A DNA stretch of 64,000 bases, from positions 1 to 64,000 of the forward strand of contig CAOOYH010000005.1 in the NCBI GenBank assembly GCA_948500755.1. Direction: 5' to 3'. Origin of the DNA: an uncultured Lactobacillus sp. Its GTDB lineage: Bacteria > Bacillota > Bacilli > Lactobacillales > Lactobacillaceae. The notes under the pieces were generated by a model. That model was not told where the DNA came from, did no database searches, and was given only the letters and a program-made list of their open reading frames with translations. This document shows positions 1 to 7,814 of this stretch, one piece after another. Made by a program: the position numbers and the translations under genes. Each line of letters opens with the position of its first letter. Positions within the stretch are counted from its first letter, which is position 1.

Positions 1-246
1 ATGTTTAGACAAATGCTGGAGTATAAATGTGAAAGATATGGCAAGGAATTAATTGTCGTTAATCCTAAGAACACCTCCAGAATTTGTTCCAAGTGCGGAT
101 TTAACAGCGGAGCTAAACCGCTAGAAATTCGGGAATGGACTTGTTCTAACTGTCAGGTTCATCATGATCGGGATATTAATGCGGCAGTTAATATCTTGCA
201 TCAAGCAATGCCAAATGGTCAGGAACTGGCCGTGGTAAATAGCTAA
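1..246 (+). CDS. tnpB: TnpB, IS200/IS605 family RNA-guided nuclease, C-terminal fragment
   Basis: Only the last 81 codons are in the window; the gene starts before base 1. The fragment carries the TnpB zinc ribbon, with paired CxxC motifs (CSKC and CSNC) about 20 residues apart. The DRDINAAVNI segment follows and holds the last acidic residue of the RuvC-like active site (RuvC-III). TnpB proteins are guided by an RNA made from the 3' end of their own element and cut DNA to help the element persist. The ATG at base 1 is simply an internal Met. Whether the missing part is intact, and whether a tnpA lies beside it, cannot be seen. Confidence 0.9.
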   Translation: MFRQMLEYKCERYGKELIVVNPKNTSRICSKCGFNSGAKPLEIREWTCSNCQVHHDRDINAAVNILHQAMPNGQELAVVNS

Positions 247-352
247 GTTCTGTGAGTTAGGTATGAAGATAGCAATATCTTCTGTAAGATCCTAAACACT
301 ACTTAGTGTTCCCAGAAACCCGGTACTTTAGTACCGGTGTAGTTCATAACTT
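150..352 (+). mobile_element. Right end of the IS200/IS605 element, with probable omega RNA (reRNA) region
   Basis: After the tnpB stop there are about 100 non-coding bases ending in a perfect hairpin, ACCGGTACTAAAGTACCGG in reverse complement (about 319-338), followed by GTAGTTCAT. Sub-terminal hairpins of this kind mark the right end of IS200/IS605 elements, which lack inverted repeats. In this family the guide RNA runs from the tnpB 3' end through this region. The guide itself is the host sequence just outside the end, here beginning near base 348-352. The exact boundary is inferred; the element's left end is outside the window. Confidence 0.7.
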
Positions 353-935
353 ATCTAAGAGTATTAAATTCAGTCCATACATTAAGATGGGACATGGTCA
401 AACCTTTAGTGCAACTGAGAAATATTTATATGTAATTGCCAATAATCACTTATTAACCAATAGTTCAAAATCAGAAGAAATTATGCGTATTAACAAAAAT
501 AATTTGCAAATTGATAAGATTTGGACTTTTAAAATTTGGAATGGGGATGCAAATCATCCCCGCTATATTCATAATGCAGTCTTTGTAAATGATCATGAAT
601 TTTATGCTGTTTTCCATAATAGTGCGATGAAACGTTTTGAATATTGGCACGTGACTCGTCATGGCAATGAATGGCATCCTAAAGAAGTTGGCGCAAGTGG
701 ATCTAATTTCATGAGAAATGGTTCCCCGGTTCAAGGCTTTACTTATGATAAGCGTAAGAACCAGTTTTATTTGGCATTTAATGACTATATTTTAAATATT
801 GCCAAAAATAGTAAGCTTCTTAGAACGAGCCATTTTAACAGTGGGCGCGAAATTGAAGGGATTAGTGCCACAAACCATGATCTATATGTGGAGCTTGCAG
901 AACGTCCTGAATTATTCAGGGGCTGGATTAAGTAG
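348..935 (+). pseudogene. 3' part of an unrecognised gene cut by the IS605 element
   Basis: An open frame runs from inside the element's right end (first ATG at 306) to a stop at 935. The first 14 or so residues are encoded by insertion-sequence DNA, so that start is an artefact. The remaining roughly 195 residues look like genuine protein: repeated aromatic-rich beta-strand blocks about 40-50 residues apart, suggestive of a propeller or secreted beta protein. I do not recognise the family. The N-terminus, including any signal peptide, is lost. Internal ATGs such as 387 lack a clear ribosome binding site, so it is probably a remnant. Expression from a promoter in the element cannot be excluded. 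Confidence 0.6.
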
Positions 936-1009
936 AAATTCTTGTCTTACTACTACTTTTGTTCTAGAATACAAGACTTATAAGTGTTAATGAATTGTTG
1001 AGGGTAGCA

Positions 1010-1420
1010 ATGCAAGGTAAGGTATTAGCAATTATTAAAAGTGAAGATTTCATTCAATTAATTAGATACGGCCTGATTGGAATATTAGGTTTGATAGTTG
1101 ATTTTGGAATCTATTCAACTTTAACTCTCATGACAGAAATGAGAGTAGAACTTGCCAATTTGATTTCTTCAAGTTGTGGTTTAATAAATAACTTCCTTTG
1201 GAATAGTTATGCAAATTTTAAAGTTCACGATCATCTAATTAAAAGATTTGTTGAATATTATATCGTGGGCCAGATTACGACCATTTTTACGACAATTTGT
1301 TTGTTCATTTTTGTGAGCTTCCTCCGACAAGATAAATTGCTCGTTAAGGCTATCTCTACAATAATTGCAACACTTATTCAATTTGGAATTAATAAAGCAA
1401 TTACTTTTAAGAAGGGATGA
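1010..1420 (+). CDS. GtrA family membrane protein
   Basis: This 136-residue protein has four hydrophobic helices and the start pattern of GtrA proteins: a charged amphipathic segment, then IRYGLIGILGLIVDFGIY. GtrA-like proteins are thought to help flip or present polyprenyl-linked sugars used to decorate wall polymers. The start is set at ATG 1010 because GAGGG lies seven bases upstream; an upstream TTG at 995 lacks a site. The stop overlaps the ribosome binding site of the downstream glycosyltransferase, so the two are one translational unit, the usual GtrA-GtrB arrangement. Confidence 0.88.
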   Translation: MQGKVLAIIKSEDFIQLIRYGLIGILGLIVDFGIYSTLTLMTEMRVELANLISSSCGLINNFLWNSYANFKVHDHLIKRFVEYYIVGQITTIFTTICLFIFVSFLRQDKLLVKAISTIIATLIQFGINKAITFKKG

Positions 1421-1426
1421 GCTAGA

Positions 1427-2353
1427 GTGAAGAAGATTTCAATTGTAGTCCCTTGCTATGATGAAGAAGAAGCGCTGCCGCTTTTTTATGAAGCAGTTGA
1501 AAAAGTAGTTAGGAAGATGGACGTTAAAGTTGAATATTGGTTTGTGAATGATGGTTCTACTGATAAAACCTTAGCTGAATTACGCCAGCTCCATGAAAAA
1601 AATCCAAATGTTCATTACATCTCTTTTTCACGAAATTTCGGGAAAGAGGCGGCTTTATACGCGGGGTTACAGGCAGCCACTGGAGATTATGTGGTAGATA
1701 TGGATGCAGATTTACAAGATCCGCCATCTTTTTTACCCATTATGTATAAATTGCTTCAAACCGGTGAATGGGATTGCATTGGGACTCGTCGAACCGATCG
1801 TAATGGAGAAAGTAAGATTAAATCTTTCTTTAGTGGGATGTTTTACAAGTTTATTAATCGAGTCTCTAATACTCATATTGTGCCTGGTGCTCGTGATTAT
1901 CGAATGATGACAAGACAAATGGTGGATGCTGTTTTGTCGTTAAAAGAATATAGTCGTTTTTCTAAAGGTATTTTTTCCTGGGTAGGTTTTAGGACAAAAT
2001 ACTTGGATTATCAAAACGTTGAAAGAGTTGCAGGAAAAAGTGATTGGACTACTTGGGAGCTGTTTAAGTATGCTTTTGCTGGAATTGCAGACTTTTCACA
2101 GGCACCCTTAAACATTGCGGTATGGATTGGAAGTGTATCTTTTATAATCTCAATTGTGAGCCTGATTGTAGTAATTGTGCGCCACATCATCAATCCTAAT
2201 ACAGATGTTTTTGGATGGGCATCTTTAGTCAGTATAATTTTGCTAATTGGAGGTCTGCAGTTGCTCTGTATTGGAATTATTGGTCGCTATATTGGGAAAA
2301 TTTTCTTACAAGTAAAGAGGCGTCCAATATACATTGTTCAAGAGAAAAAATAA
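1427..2353 (+). CDS. GtrB/CsbB-like polyprenyl-phosphate glycosyltransferase (GT2)
   Basis: The 308-residue protein begins with a GT-A fold (SIVVPCYDEEEALP). It has the nucleotide-sugar and metal-binding stretch DMDADLQDPP near residue 90 and two C-terminal transmembrane helices at about 228-252 and 263-285. This family transfers a sugar from a nucleotide donor to undecaprenyl phosphate at the inner face of the membrane. With the GtrA protein just upstream it probably supplies sugar for modifying teichoic acid or another surface polymer; the sugar is unknown. It starts at GTG 1427, preceded by AAGGGA. An intrinsic terminator follows at once. Confidence 0.9.
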   Translation: MKKISIVVPCYDEEEALPLFYEAVEKVVRKMDVKVEYWFVNDGSTDKTLAELRQLHEKNPNVHYISFSRNFGKEAALYAGLQAATGDYVVDMDADLQDPPSFLPIMYKLLQTGEWDCIGTRRTDRNGESKIKSFFSGMFYKFINRVSNTHIVPGARDYRMMTRQMVDAVLSLKEYSRFSKGIFSWVGFRTKYLDYQNVERVAGKSDWTTWELFKYAFAGIADFSQAPLNIAVWIGSVSFIISIVSLIVVIVRHIINPNTDVFGWASLVSIILLIGGLQLLCIGIIGRYIGKIFLQVKRRPIYIVQEKK

Positions 2354-2384
2354 AAGCGAGGAGATATCTCCTCGCTTTTTTGAA
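2354..2384 (+). terminator. Rho-independent terminator after the glycosyltransferase
   Basis: A perfect 10-bp inverted repeat, GCGAGGAGAT/ATCTCCTCGC, is followed by six T. It ends the gtrA-gtrB unit and also abuts the 3' end of the opposing tRNA-Arg gene. Confidence 0.9.
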
Positions 2385-2456
2385 TGGGTCCCCTGGGAGT
2401 CGAACCCAGATTTTAAGAACCGGAATCTTACGTGCGATCCATTACACTAAGGACCC
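2385..2456 (-). tRNA. tRNA-Arg (anticodon CCG)
   Basis: On the minus strand the 72-base gene folds into a full cloverleaf. The acceptor pairs GGGTCCT with GGGACCC, the anticodon stem TAAGA/TCTTA encloses the loop TTCCGGT (anticodon CCG, reading CGG), and the T arm is CTGGG-TTCGACT-CCCAG. The discriminator base is A and CCA is not encoded. A minus-strand TATACT box lies upstream at 2473-2478. Confidence 0.95.
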
Positions 2457-2548
2457 AAATAATACCTTTTTCAGTATAGCAGAAAACGAATCTAAATAAA
2501 AACCTTTTCACTCAATTTAGAATATTTTTAAAATACACAAGTTTTTTC

Positions 2549-2577
2549 TTGAATTACAAAAAATTCATTGTTATACT
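2549..2577 (+). promoter_or_regulatory. Promoter of cggR-gap
   Basis: TTGAAT (2549-2554) and TATACT (2572-2577) are separated by exactly 17 bases, a good sigma-A promoter. Transcription would start near 2584, leaving a leader of about 125 bases with the CggR operator inside it. Confidence 0.85.
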
Positions 2578-2650
2578 AACAATGTCGATTGAGAAATGTA
2601 GGAGTTAAAGATTTATTGAAGCTACGTTTCTCTTATATTTTTAAGCATTC

Positions 2651-2691
2651 TGGGACGAAAAATGACACATCTCGGGTCATAAAGTGTCCCA
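2651..2691 (+). promoter_or_regulatory. CggR operator
   Basis: Two half-sites of the form GGGAC-N6-TGNC are seen: TGGGAC-N6-TGAC (2651-2666) and CGGGTC-N6-TGTC (2673-2688). The outer bases also form an inverted repeat, TGGGAC/GTCCCA. This matches the known CggR operator pattern of Firmicutes and sits, as in Bacillus subtilis, between the promoter and the cggR start. CggR bound here would block elongation until fructose-1,6-bisphosphate releases it. Confidence 0.8.
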
Positions 2692-2708
2692 GGGGAAGGA
2701 GGGAGCTC

Positions 2709-3740
2709 ATGAACTCGGACTTTTCCTTGCTCGAAGCTCTCGTTCCTGACGTTTTAAAGATTCTTCGACAAAGATATCTTGTTCTTGAGCAGATTTCATT
2801 AAATGCGCCAGTTGGGCGTAGAGTCGTAGCTCAACATTTAGGACTTTCTGAGCGTAATGTTCGAACTGAGACAGAATATTTAAAAAAACTTGGTTTGATT
2901 GAAATTAAAAACTTTGGAATGTTCCTAACTGAAAAGGGCGAGAAAACATTACAAGATGCAGCTCCGTTGATTGATCGCTTATTTAACGCTGGTGAAAACG
3001 AGGTTAAATTAGCTAAAAAACTTGGTATTGAAAGAACCATTATTGTTCCTGGTAATGCAGATTTACAAGATCGAGTTTTTGAAGAAATGGGAGAAGAGTT
3101 AAATTCTGCCTTGGATTTACTTCTACCATTAGGTCATTCAATTATTACTGTTCTAGGTGGGGCGGCTTTAGCTAAAGCTGCGAAATATTTATCAAGTAGC
3201 TTGAGTAATAACCGTCAACTAGAATTTGTTCCCGGTCGTGGAGCATTGGGCGAGAATGTTGCAACTCAAAGTAACACGATTGTTCAAGAAATGGCAGCTA
3301 AAACCAACGGCTCATATAAAACTTTGTATTTGCCGGAGCAGGTGTCAGAAGCTGCTTATAAATCTTTGATTCGTGAAGATACGATTGCGGACTTGCTGCA
3401 AGATATTTCGCAAAGTGATGCTGTGATTCATGGGATTGGTTTAGCTCAAGAAATGGCACAGCGCAGGGGTTATAATTCTATTAAGCTTTCTGAGCTTCGC
3501 GAAAAGCATGCTGTCACCGAATGTTTCGGGTGTTTCTTCGATGACAAAGGAAAGATTGTTGACCGCATCACCCAGGTTGGATTGCAGTTTGAGAATCTAA
3601 AGAAAATACCTCACATATTTGCATTTGCTTGTGGAGCAAGAAAAGCAGAAGCAATCAAAGCTTATATGCCTAATGCGCCTCGTCAAACCTGGTTAATTAC
3701 TGATGAGGGCGCCTCAAATAAGATTTTAAAGAGGAAATAA
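2709..3740 (+). CDS. cggR: Central glycolytic genes regulator CggR (SorC family)
   Basis: This 343-residue regulator has an N-terminal winged-helix region (residues about 15-75, with RRVVAQHLGLSERNVRTETEYLKKLGLI) and a C-terminal SorC sugar-phosphate binding domain. It represses the gap operon when fructose-1,6-bisphosphate is low. The start is ATG 2709, preceded by AAGGAGGG; the frame is open further upstream, but that part overlaps the operator. It lies directly before gap, the conserved order in Firmicutes, with only 53 bases between them and no terminator. Confidence 0.93.
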   Translation: MNSDFSLLEALVPDVLKILRQRYLVLEQISLNAPVGRRVVAQHLGLSERNVRTETEYLKKLGLIEIKNFGMFLTEKGEKTLQDAAPLIDRLFNAGENEVKLAKKLGIERTIIVPGNADLQDRVFEEMGEELNSALDLLLPLGHSIITVLGGAALAKAAKYLSSSLSNNRQLEFVPGRGALGENVATQSNTIVQEMAAKTNGSYKTLYLPEQVSEAAYKSLIREDTIADLLQDISQSDAVIHGIGLAQEMAQRRGYNSIKLSELREKHAVTECFGCFFDDKGKIVDRITQVGLQFENLKKIPHIFAFACGARKAEAIKAYMPNAPRQTWLITDEGASNKILKRK

Positions 3741-3793
3741 ATTCCTGTTTAAAATAAATTGTTGTTTATAGTTCTTAAGGAGGACTTTAGGAT

Positions 3794-4810
3794 ATGACAG
3801 TTAAAATTGGTATTAACGGTTTCGGCCGTATTGGTCGTTTAGCATTCCGTCGTATTATGGACTTGGGCGAAAAGTCAAAGGATATCGAAGTTGTTGCAAT
3901 TAACGACTTGACTACTCCAGCACTTTTGGCACACTTGCTTAAATACGACTCAACTCATGGTACTTTTGACCACGAAGTTTCAGCAACTGACGACTCAATC
4001 GTTGTAGACGGCAAGAAGTACCGTGTATACGCTGAACCACAAGCACAAAACATTCCATGGGTTAAGAACGATGGCGTTGACTTCGTTCTTGAATGTACTG
4101 GTTTCTACACTAGCAAGGCTAAGTCAGAAGCTCACCTTGAAGCTGGTGCAAAGCGTGTATTGATTTCAGCACCTGCAGGTAACGACTTGAAGACTATCGT
4201 TTACGGTGTTAACCAAAACACTTTGGACGCTAACGACAAGATCGTTTCAGCTGGTTCATGTACTACTAACTCATTGGCACCAATGGTTAATGCTTTACAA
4301 AAGGAATTCGGCATTGAAGTTGGTACTATGACTACTATCCACGCATACACTTCAACTCAAATGCTTTTGGATGGTCCTGTACGTGGTGGTAACTTCCGTT
4401 CAGCACGTGCTGCTGCTATCAACATTATTCCTCACTCAACTGGTGCTGCTAAGGCTATTGGTCTTGTTATCCCAGAATTGAATGGTAAGTTGAATGGTCA
4501 CGCACAACGTGTTCCAGTTCCAGATGGTTCAGTAACTGAATTAGTATCAGTATTGGGCAAGAAGGTAACTGCTGACGAAGTTAACGCAGCTATGAAGAAG
4601 TACGAAAGTCCTTCATTTGCATACAACGACCACGACATCGTTTCAACTGATGTTTTAGGTATGACTGCTGGTTCAATCTTTGACCCAACTCAAACCATGG
4701 TAACTACTGCAGGCGACAACCAATTAGTTAAGACTGTTGCTTGGTACGACAATGAATACTCATTCACTTGCCAAATGGTTCGTACTTTGTTACACTTTGC
4801 TACTCTTTAA
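3794..4810 (+). CDS. gap: Glyceraldehyde-3-phosphate dehydrogenase, type I
   Basis: This 338-residue enzyme has the NAD-binding start KIGINGFGRIGR and the catalytic motif SCTTNS with the nucleophile at Cys156. It oxidises and phosphorylates glyceraldehyde 3-phosphate to 1,3-bisphosphoglycerate in glycolysis. The ribosome binding site AAGGAGGAC is strong and codon use is heavily biased to favoured codons (AAG, AAC, GGT, CGT), as expected of one of the most abundant proteins. A terminator follows, so gap can be expressed above pgk and tpiA. Confidence 0.98.
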   Translation: MTVKIGINGFGRIGRLAFRRIMDLGEKSKDIEVVAINDLTTPALLAHLLKYDSTHGTFDHEVSATDDSIVVDGKKYRVYAEPQAQNIPWVKNDGVDFVLECTGFYTSKAKSEAHLEAGAKRVLISAPAGNDLKTIVYGVNQNTLDANDKIVSAGSCTTNSLAPMVNALQKEFGIEVGTMTTIHAYTSTQMLLDGPVRGGNFRSARAAAINIIPHSTGAAKAIGLVIPELNGKLNGHAQRVPVPDGSVTELVSVLGKKVTADEVNAAMKKYESPSFAYNDHDIVSTDVLGMTAGSIFDPTQTMVTTAGDNQLVKTVAWYDNEYSFTCQMVRTLLHFATL

Positions 4811-4852
4811 TCATTAATTTTCATTAACTGATTAACGTTAGTGGTAATGAAG

Positions 4853-4888
4853 AAGGCGGAGGGAGATTCTTCCCCTCCGCCTTTTTTT
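4853..4888 (+). terminator. Terminator between gap and pgk
   Basis: GGCGGAGGG pairs with CCCTCCGCC around a short loop and is followed by seven T. No good promoter is visible before pgk, so pgk-tpiA are probably served by read-through. Confidence 0.88.
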
Positions 4889-4926
4889 GAAGAAAAAATA
4901 TTAAAATCAATTTCGGAGGGATTTTG

Positions 4927-6138
4927 ATGGCTAAATTAATCGTTTCAGATCTCGATCTTAAAGGAAAAAAGGTTTTAGTTCGTGTAGACTTTAATGTTCC
5001 TATTAAAGACGGCGTTATTGGTGATGACAACCGTATCGTTGCTGCACTTCCTACTATTGAATACATTATTAATCACGGTGGTAAGGCAATTTTACTTTCA
5101 CACTTGGGCCGTATTAAGAGCGACGATGACAAGAAAGAATTATCATTAAAGCCTGTTGCAGAACGTTTAAGTGAATTACTTAAGAAGCCTGTAACTTTCG
5201 TACCTGAAAATGAAGGTAAGGAAGTTGAAGAAACTATCAACAACATGAAAGACGGCGACGTTGTTGTACTTGAAAACACTAGATTCCAAGATATTGACAA
5301 CGACTTTGGTAAGCGTGAATCAGGCAATGATCCTAAGCTTGGCGAATACTGGGCAAGCCTTGGGGACATGTTTGTAAACGATGCTTTCGGTACTGCTCAC
5401 AGAAGTCACGCTTCAAACGTAGGTATTGCAACTGCTATGAAGAAGGCTGGTAAGCCTGCAGCAGCTGGTTACTTACTTGAAAAAGAAATTAAGTTCTTAG
5501 GTGATGCTGTTGAAAACCCAGTTCACCCATTTGTAACTATTCTTGGTGGTGCAAAAGTATCAGATAAGATTGGTGTTATTGAAAACTTAATTCCTAAGTC
5601 AGATCACATTTTAATCGGTGGTGGTATGGCTTATACTTTCTTAGCTGCACAAGGTCACAAGATTGGTAAATCATTGTTTGAAGCTGACAAGGTAGAACTT
5701 GCTAAGAGCTTGCTTGAAAAGGCTGGCGACAAGATTGTTCTTCCAGTTGACAACGTTGCTGCTACTGAATTCTCAAACGATGCTTCACGTGAAGTTGTAG
5801 GTGACGATATTCCTGACAACATGATGGGCTTGGACATCGGTCCTAAGACTGTTGAAAAGTTCAAGGACATCTTAAAGGATGCTAAGACTGTTGTTTGGAA
5901 CGGACCTATGGGTGCATTCGAAATGCCAAACTTTGCTGAAGGTACTTTGGAAGTTGGCCGTGCTTTAGCTGACTTGAAGGATGCCGTAACTATTATCGGT
6001 GGTGGTGACTCAACTGCAGCTGCTAAGCAATTGGGGATTGCTCCTAAGATTAGCCACATTTCTACTGGTGGTGGTGCATCACTTAACTACCTTGAAGGTA
6101 AGGAATTACCAGGTATCGCTTGCGTTTCTGATAAGTAG
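4927..6138 (+). CDS. pgk: Phosphoglycerate kinase
   Basis: This 403-residue protein has the typical N-terminal signature KKVLVRVDFNVP and the C-terminal nucleotide site GGGDSTAAAK, within the normal length of the family. It makes ATP from 1,3-bisphosphoglycerate. ATG 4927 is preceded by GGAGGG at a good distance; a TTG one codon earlier is less likely. Codon bias is strong, like that of gap. tpiA follows after 21 bases. Confidence 0.97.
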   Translation: MAKLIVSDLDLKGKKVLVRVDFNVPIKDGVIGDDNRIVAALPTIEYIINHGGKAILLSHLGRIKSDDDKKELSLKPVAERLSELLKKPVTFVPENEGKEVEETINNMKDGDVVVLENTRFQDIDNDFGKRESGNDPKLGEYWASLGDMFVNDAFGTAHRSHASNVGIATAMKKAGKPAAAGYLLEKEIKFLGDAVENPVHPFVTILGGAKVSDKIGVIENLIPKSDHILIGGGMAYTFLAAQGHKIGKSLFEADKVELAKSLLEKAGDKIVLPVDNVAATEFSNDASREVVGDDIPDNMMGLDIGPKTVEKFKDILKDAKTVVWNGPMGAFEMPNFAEGTLEVGRALADLKDAVTIIGGGDSTAAAKQLGIAPKISHISTGGGASLNYLEGKELPGIACVSDK

Positions 6139-6159
6139 AAAAAAGGAAGGATAATTTTA

Positions 6160-6915
6160 ATGCGTACACCAATTATTGCTGGTAACTGGAAATTACACAT
6201 GAACCCAGAACAAACTGCTGAATTTGTTGATGCAGTTAAGGGTAAGTTACCAGACCCAAGTAAAGTTGAATCAGTTATTGCTGCTCCTGCAGTTGATCTT
6301 TACGTTTTAAAGAAGAGCGCTGAAGGATCAAACTTACATACTGGTGCAGAAAATGCATACTTTGAAGTTGAAGGTGCATTTACTGGTGAAACATCACCTA
6401 AGGTTTTGAACGAAATGGGTATTGACTACTGTATTATTGGTCACTCAGAACGTCGTGGTTACTTCCACGAAACTGATGAAGACATTAACAAGAAGGCTAA
6501 GGCTTTGTTCGCTAATGGCGTAACTCCAATTATTTGCTGTGGTGAATCTCTTGAAACTCGTGAAGCTAACAAGCAAAATGAATGGGTTGTTGCTCAAATT
6601 AAGGCTGCTTTAGATGGTTTAACTGCAGATCAAGTTTCAAAGCTTGTTATTGCTTATGAACCAATCTGGGCTATTGGTACTGGTAAGACTGCTTCATCAG
6701 ACCAAGCTGAAGAAATGTGCAAGACTATTCGTGAAACTGTTAAGGACTTGTACAACGAAGAAACTGCTGAAAACGTTCGTATCCAATACGGTGGTTCAGT
6801 AAAGCCAGCTAACATTAAAGAATTGATGTCTAAGCCAGACATCGATGGTGGATTAGTTGGTGGTGCTTCACTTGATCCAGAATCATTCTTGGCTTTAGTT
6901 AACTACCAAGACTAA
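6160..6915 (+). CDS. tpiA: Triosephosphate isomerase
   Basis: This 251-residue TIM barrel has the expected landmarks: NWKLHM near the start (Lys11), the catalytic HSERR segment, and the catalytic glutamate in AYEPIWAIGTG. It interconverts dihydroxyacetone phosphate and glyceraldehyde 3-phosphate. It is the last gene of the cggR-gap-pgk-tpiA cluster; eno and pgm are not next to it. The ribosome binding site is AAGGAAGG and a terminator follows. Confidence 0.97.
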   Translation: MRTPIIAGNWKLHMNPEQTAEFVDAVKGKLPDPSKVESVIAAPAVDLYVLKKSAEGSNLHTGAENAYFEVEGAFTGETSPKVLNEMGIDYCIIGHSERRGYFHETDEDINKKAKALFANGVTPIICCGESLETREANKQNEWVVAQIKAALDGLTADQVSKLVIAYEPIWAIGTGKTASSDQAEEMCKTIRETVKDLYNEETAENVRIQYGGSVKPANIKELMSKPDIDGGLVGGASLDPESFLALVNYQD

Positions 6916-6929
6916 TTTGTCATAAATAA

Positions 6930-6959
6930 AAAAGTCTCTGCTACGGCAGAGGCTTTTTT
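6930..6959 (+). terminator. Terminator after tpiA
   Basis: CTCTGC and GCAGAG flank a four-base loop, with A-rich sequence before and six T after the stem. Confidence 0.85.
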
Positions 6960-7047
6960 GATGATAAAATAACAATAAATTTTGAGAATAATGTAATTAA
7001 AAGGCGATATAACAATTATTTTTAAAAGGAAAATAACTGTTTATCAC

Positions 7048-7075
7048 TTGTACTTTTTTCTATAAGAAGTATAAT
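7048..7075 (+). promoter_or_regulatory. Promoter for the GNAT leader
   Basis: TTGTAC (7048-7053) and TATAAT (7070-7075) are 16 bases apart. The predicted start near 7082 falls exactly at the first base of the first hairpin of the leader. Confidence 0.75.
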
Positions 7076-7081
7076 AATTAA

Positions 7082-7247
7082 TGGAGATTGAAATCACACA
7101 TTGATGTAAATCTCCAAAATTCAGTCTCTGCCAGTTCCTTATTACTCAAAAACAATTATGGCAGAATACATCTATATCTATATCACTTTCTTGATAGGCA
7201 GTTATGAGGAATTCTCATAGCTGTCTTTCTATATGAGGAGTTTTTTT
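7082..7247 (+). promoter_or_regulatory. Structured 5' leader with alternative ribosome-binding-site pairing
   Basis: About 165 untranslated bases contain three hairpins. Stem 1 is TGGAGATT/AATCTCCA (7082-7089 with 7109-7116). Stem 2 is TCTGCCA/TGGCAGA (7127-7133 with 7159-7165). Stem 3 is a 12-bp stem, 7197-7208 with 7214-7225. The 3' arm of stem 3 begins CTCATA, which can instead pair with TATGAG at 7232-7237, covering the GAGGAG ribosome binding site. Such exclusive pairings are typical of translation-controlling riboswitches. I do not recognise the class; T-box, preQ1 and SAM motifs are not seen. Confidence 0.6.
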
Positions 7248-7814
7248 ATGATTAGACGAGCAAAAAAATCAGATTTTCCATTTATTTATCCCATTTTAAA
7301 ACAAATATTTGATGAGATGGATATGGAAAGTATTAAAAAATTACCAGAAAGTCAATTTTATGATTTGATGAAATTAGGCTTTATTTCTGAAGATTACCGT
7401 TATTCTTATCGGCGAATTTGGGTAGCAGTTAATAATCAAGATCAGCCAGTTGGTATGATAGATATGTACCCATATCACGATCAGTCAATTATTGATTTTG
7501 TTTTGAAAAAAGAATATCCCAAAGTGGGGCTTCCAACTCAAACTGTGATTTTTGAAGACCAAGAAGCTTGGCCCCATGAATGGTATATTGATGCTTTGGC
7601 AGTTGACCCTAAACATTGGGGAAAGCATATTGCGAGTCAATTAATGGATTTTGCTGAAAAAATTGCCCAAAATAAAGGTTATAAACTAATTAGTTTAAAC
7701 GTTGATAAAGAAAATCCCCGTGCTCAACAATTATATGTGCACAAGGGATATAAAAGTAAAAATGAAATGACCATTGGTGATCGCACTTATGATCATATGG
7801 TTAAAGAAATTTAG
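7248..7814 (+). CDS. GNAT family N-acetyltransferase
   Basis: The 188-residue protein has a GNAT fold, best seen in IDALAVDPKHWGKHIASQLMDFAEK (beta4 and the acetyl-CoA pyrophosphate loop, about residues 113-137) and the late motif DKENPRAQQLYVHKGYK. It transfers an acetyl group from acetyl-CoA; the acceptor is unknown. The start is ATG 7248, seven bases after GAGGAG; an ATG at 7233 in the same frame overlaps that site. The gene stands alone behind a long structured leader, so its level is probably controlled after transcription starts. Confidence 0.85.
   Translation: MIRRAKKSDFPFIYPILKQIFDEMDMESIKKLPESQFYDLMKLGFISEDYRYSYRRIWVAVNNQDQPVGMIDMYPYHDQSIIDFVLKKEYPKVGLPTQTVIFEDQEAWPHEWYIDALAVDPKHWGKHIASQLMDFAEKIAQNKGYKLISLNVDKENPRAQQLYVHKGYKSKNEMTIGDRTYDHMVKEI

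Noticed and set aside
5655..6059. Minus-strand open frame of 134 codons inside pgk
   Set aside because: It is the shadow of a highly biased coding gene; it has no ribosome binding site and a low-complexity Ser/Pro-rich product.
7082..7247. T-box leader
   Set aside because: The conserved TGGNACCGCG-type antiterminator sequence is absent, and the downstream gene is not of amino acid metabolism.
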